Of a stretch of 64,000 bases of DNA, positions 61,176-64,000 are shown one piece after another. This DNA is from Nonomuraea roseoviolacea subsp. carminata (lineage in GTDB: Bacteria > Actinomycetota > Actinomycetes > Streptosporangiales > Streptosporangiaceae). Where the stretch lies: NCBI RefSeq assembly GCF_024172185.1, contig NZ_JAMZEC010000001.1, positions 6,665,001 to 6,729,000 of the forward strand, written 5' to 3'. Position numbers and translations under genes: made by a program. Positions within the stretch are counted from its first letter, which is position 1; each line of letters starts with the position of its first letter. Under the pieces are notes generated by a model, which ran no database searches, was not told where the DNA came from, and saw only the letters and a list, made by a program, of their open reading frames with translations.

Positions 61176-61963
61176 CGGAGTCCATGCCGACCGAGGTGCG
61201 CCGCGAGCGCATGCTCGGGCTGCTCATGGAGCAGGAGTTCGCCCGGGTCGCGGAGCTGGCCGAGGCGTTCGGCGTGTCCACCGTGACCGTACGGGCCGAC
61301 CTCGACGCGCTGGAGGAGCAGGGCAGGGTCCGGCGGGTGCGCGGCGGCGCGGTGGCCGCCGGGTCGCCGCCGCGCGTCGAGCCGTCGTTCGAGCTGTCGC
61401 TCGGCGCCGCCGCCGTGGAGAAGACGCTGATCGCCAAGGCGGCTGCCCGGCTGGTCGCCTCGGGGGAGAGCGTGCTCATGGGTGCCGGCACCACCACGGC
61501 GTACGTGGCCAGGGAGCTGGTCGCCCGCGCCGACCTCACCGAGGTCACCGTCTTCACCAACGGCCTGCGCACCGCGCTGGAGCTGGAGCCGGCGCTGCCG
61601 CGCTTCGCCGTCGTCGTCACCGGCGGCAGCCTGCGCCGCCAGCAGCACTCCCTGGTCGACCCGCTCGCCACCCGCGTCCTGGAGGGCATCCGGGCCGACC
61701 TCGTGTTCCTCGGCTGCGGCGGCGTCCACCCCGAGGCCGGCGTGACGAACGTCAACCTGCCCGACGCCGAGATGAAGCAGCGGATGCTGCGCGCCGCCGG
61801 GCGGTGCGTGGTGGTCGCCGACTCCTCCAAGCTGGGCAGGGTGGAGATGGCGCCGGTCTGCCCGCTGACGGAGGTGGACCTGCTCATCACGGGGGAGTCG
61901 GCCGACCCGGCGACGGTGGCGCTCCTGCGCGAGCGCGGCCTCAAGGTGGACCTCGTCGGCTGA
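61172..61963 (+). CDS. DeoR-family sugar regulator
   Basis: The 263-residue protein has an N-terminal DeoR helix-turn-helix (VAELAEAFGVSTVTVRADLD, about 28-47) and a C-terminal sugar-phosphate sensor domain (GESVLMGAGTTTAYVARELV, TVFTNGLRTALEL, VVVADSSKLG). It overlaps the GH4 gene by four bases and probably responds to a phosphorylated sugar made from this cluster, such as the PfkB product. Confidence 0.9.
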   Translation: MTESMPTEVRRERMLGLLMEQEFARVAELAEAFGVSTVTVRADLDALEEQGRVRRVRGGAVAAGSPPRVEPSFELSLGAAAVEKTLIAKAAARLVASGESVLMGAGTTTAYVARELVARADLTEVTVFTNGLRTALELEPALPRFAVVVTGGSLRRQQHSLVDPLATRVLEGIRADLVFLGCGGVHPEAGVTNVNLPDAEMKQRMLRAAGRCVVVADSSKLGRVEMAPVCPLTEVDLLITGESADPATVALLRERGLKVDLVG

Positions 61964-61992
61964 ACCGGCCACCCGGGGGTGCCGCGCGCCCG

Positions 61993-62072
61993 GCTCGCGA
62001 GGGCTGCGCCCGGCGGGCTCACGAGGGCGGCGCGCCGGGGCTCGGAGCGGTCAGCTCACGAGGGTGGCGCGC
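61993..62072. repeat. repeat copying the end of the second GH4 gene
   Basis: gctcacgagggtggcgcgc (62054-62072, the last GH4 codons on the minus strand) recurs as gctcacgagggcggcgcgc at 62017-62035 and more weakly at 61993-62010, beyond the stop. Confidence 0.75.
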
Positions 62073-63355
62073 AGCGGCTCGGGGAGCAGGTCGCCGTGGG
62101 CGCGGGCCAGGTCGTCGCACATCCGCCAGATCGCCTCCAGCGACAGCGTGGCCGCGGTGTTCGGGTCGGCCATCAGCGCGTGCCGCACGTGCTCCGGCCG
62201 CCCCTCCTCGGCCGCCCGCACGGTCAGCTCGTTGACGCTGACGTAGGCCCGGTTGAGCGCCGCGCACTGCGGCGGCAGCGCGCCCACCCGGGTGGGCCGC
62301 ACCCCCGTGGCGTCCACCGCGCAGGGCACCTCCACCACGCAGCCGGGCGGCAGGTTCGCGACCAGCCCGTCGTTGACGACGTTGCCGTAGACCACGCGCG
62401 GCACGCCGGTCACCACGCTGTGGATGATCTGCGGCGCGTACTCGCCGGTGCCCTCGACGGGCAGCTCCCCGCCGGTCCGCACGGCGTCGCGCGTGCGCTT
62501 GTACTCGCGGACGTTCTCCTCGCTGATGCCCACGTACGCCCCGACCGGGATGCGCAGCCGCTCGATCTCGGCGTCGTGGCGCAGCAGCCACGGCACGTAC
62601 TCCGAGGAGTGCTCGCTCGTCTCGGTCGGGTAGTGCCCGAGCCGCCGGTACATCTCCACCCGGACCCGCCGGCGCAGCTCGGGGTCGGCCTCGATCCGCG
62701 CGTCGAGCCGCTCGTACAGATCGGCGCCCTCCCGCTCGAAGCGCAGCACCCACGCCTGGTGGTTGACGCCCGCCGCCAGATAGGTGACCTCCTCGTACGG
62801 CACCCCCACCAGCGCCGCCAGGTCGTGCATCGTCCAGTAGACCGAGTGGCACAGGCCCACCACGTTGCGGACCCGGGAGGCCAGGTACCAGACGTTCATG
62901 GCCATGGGGTTGGTGTAGTTGAGCAGCAGGGCGTCCGGGCAGACGGCGCGGATGTCGGCGGCCAGCGCGTCGAGCACGGGGAACGTGCGCAGGGCGCGGA
63001 AGACGCCGCCCACCCCGATCGTGTCGGCGATCGTCTGCCGCAGGCCGTGGCGGGCGGGGATCTCGAAGTCGGCCACGGTGGCGGCGTGCCCGCCCACCTG
63101 GATCATGTTGATGACGAAGTCCGCGCCGTCGAGCGCGGCCCGCCGGTCGAGGGTCGCGCTGACCTCGGGGGCGGCGCCGCGGGCGGCGGCGATGCGGCGG
63201 GCCACGGCCTCGGCCGTCTCCAGCCGCTCCGGGTCGATGTCGTGCAGCGCGATCCGGGCCTGCCGCAGCTCGGGATGGGCCAGCAGGTCGGCGAGCAGGC
63301 CGTGGGTGAACACGACGCTGCCCGCGCCGATGAAGACGATCTTCGGGTATCTCAT
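62051..63355 (-). CDS. melA: GH4-family alpha-galactosidase
   Basis: This 434-residue GH4 enzyme has the NAD loop VFIGAGSVVF, DTIGVGGVFRALRTFP, NYTNPMAMN and the metal ligands Cys169 and His199 (GVNHQAW). The motif CHSV (169-172) is the one I associate with alpha-galactosidases of GH4. It acts in the cytoplasm with NAD and Mn. Its ATG overlaps the stop of the PfkB kinase gene (ATGA). The symbol follows E. coli MelA and is tentative. Confidence 0.85.
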   Translation of the reverse strand: MRYPKIVFIGAGSVVFTHGLLADLLAHPELRQARIALHDIDPERLETAEAVARRIAAARGAAPEVSATLDRRAALDGADFVINMIQVGGHAATVADFEIPARHGLRQTIADTIGVGGVFRALRTFPVLDALAADIRAVCPDALLLNYTNPMAMNVWYLASRVRNVVGLCHSVYWTMHDLAALVGVPYEEVTYLAAGVNHQAWVLRFEREGADLYERLDARIEADPELRRRVRVEMYRRLGHYPTETSEHSSEYVPWLLRHDAEIERLRIPVGAYVGISEENVREYKRTRDAVRTGGELPVEGTGEYAPQIIHSVVTGVPRVVYGNVVNDGLVANLPPGCVVEVPCAVDATGVRPTRVGALPPQCAALNRAYVSVNELTVRAAEEGRPEHVRHALMADPNTAATLSLEAIWRMCDDLARAHGDLLPEPLRATLVS

Positions 63356-64000
63356 GAGGTGGCTTCCTCCCAGGTGGGCTGCGCCGCTGTGCCCCCCGCG
63401 GCTCGGGTGGAGAGGGTGCCGCAGGCCACGGCCACCTCCAGGCTCCGCCGTACGGGCAGGCCGCGCCGGCGGGCCGCGATCAGGCCCGCGTCGAAGCTGT
63501 CGCCCGCCCCGACCGTGTCCACCACGCCGCCCTCGCCGGCGTCCTTCGCCGGCGGGGCGGGCACGCGCAGCGGCTCGCCGTCCACGATCGTCATGGCGCC
63601 CTCGGCGCCGCACTTGACCACGGGGGTCGTGCCCCGGGCGGCCAGCTCGCGCACGGCGCGCCCGAGGTCCTCGACGCCCGCGACGGCCAGGGCCTCGCGC
63701 TCGTTGGGCAGCAGGACGTCGGTCAGCGGCAGCACCTCGCCCAGGCCCTCCCAGCGCCCGGACGGGTCGTCGTTGGTGTCGAGCGAGGTGGTCGCGCCTC
63801 CGGCCCGGGCGGCGCGGAACAGCTCCGGCACGCCCTCGGCCAGCAGCGGCTGGAGATAGAACGAGGAGACGTGCACGTGCGCCGCGCGCGCGAGCAGACC
63901 GGGCGGCACGTCGCCGGCGGAGGTGCGGCCGAGGCAGCCGGGGGCGGTCAGGATCGCCCGGTCCTGCCCGTCGGCCAGGATGACGGTGAGCGCGGTGGCC
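63352..64000 (-). CDS. PfkB-family sugar kinase, cut by the window end
   Basis: The visible 215 or so C-terminal residues are a ribokinase/PfkB-type kinase. The catalytic DTVGAGDSFDAGLIAARRRG holds the anion hole and Asp base, and LLPNEREALAVAGVED is an upstream family motif. The N-terminus lies beyond 64000. It overlaps the GH4 alpha-galactosidase by four bases and probably phosphorylates the sugar released or imported; the specific sugar is unknown. Confidence 0.88.
   Translation of the reverse strand, partial: ATALTVILADGQDRAILTAPGCLGRTSAGDVPPGLLARAAHVHVSSFYLQPLLAEGVPELFRAARAGGATTSLDTNDDPSGRWEGLGEVLPLTDVLLPNEREALAVAGVEDLGRAVRELAARGTTPVVKCGAEGAMTIVDGEPLRVPAPPAKDAGEGGVVDTVGAGDSFDAGLIAARRRGLPVRRSLEVAVACGTLSTRAAGGTAAQPTWEEATS

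Overview
The window is very GC-rich, with short intergenic gaps, frequent GTG/TTG starts and many 4-base ATGA/GTGA/TTGA gene overlaps. With LuxR-LAL, LacI, SpoIIE-type phosphatase, DosR/DosS and DUF202/DUF4383/DUF574 families present, it reads as the chromosome of a filamentous actinomycete. Streptosporangiales (Nonomuraea-like) or Streptomyces-like are the likeliest; the genus is a guess. I see no tRNA, rRNA, insertion sequence, prophage or CRISPR array.

Layout. 0-3.6 kb: aroC-aroK-aroB (chorismate synthesis) and an SGNH hydrolase. 3.6-11.5 kb: a tandem-repeat spacer, a DinG-like helicase, a repeat-rich unknown protein, a Na+/H+ antiporter, a UBP zinc finger, a lipoprotein, two DUF202 proteins and a zinc-ribbon protein. 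11.7-22.6 kb: a heterodimeric ABC exporter with one degenerate ATP site, a secreted lipase-like hydrolase, a giant LuxR-LAL regulator with internal minisatellites, a PP2C/SpoIIE phosphatase and a membrane protein. 22.8-26.5 kb: an HTH-flavin protein, a decayed nitrate reductase locus (narK fragment, possible narH tail, intact narJ), a universal stress protein and a CBS protein. 26.6-34.5 kb: an ABC sugar importer with GH36 alpha-galactosidase, LacI regulator and secreted glycosidase. 34.5-35.9 kb: argG. 36-47 kb: two more universal stress proteins, CBS-BON proteins, HAD phosphatase, RibD-like reductase, Acg-type nitroreductase, two flavin-domain proteins, and a DosS-like kinase with a DosR-like regulator. 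47-54 kb: DUF574 methyltransferase, ferritin-like protein, DUF4383 protein, a methyltransferase / haem-oxygenase-like / glycosyltransferase operon and a secreted CAP protein. 54-64 kb: LacI regulator, ChvE-GguAB-type sugar importer, two GH4 glycosidases, DeoR regulator and a PfkB kinase cut by the window end.

The main system is a DosR/OsdR-type hypoxia or redox (dormancy) regulon. The kinase keeps the haem-ligand motif and the phospho-histidine motif of DosS. The regulator keeps Asp54 and the Lys179/Lys182/Asn183 DNA contacts of DosR. A 15-base box, GGGACCTTCGGCCCT, occurs verbatim three times: before the nitroreductase, before the flavin protein and before the regulator itself. Close variants precede universal stress protein genes, CBS genes and the narK remnant. 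An alpha-galactoside operon and argG sit inside this island and lack such boxes.

A second theme is local tandem duplication. Minisatellites with 15-60 base units occur in many spacers and at several gene 3' ends, some copying the stop codon, and in-frame copies lie inside several proteins.
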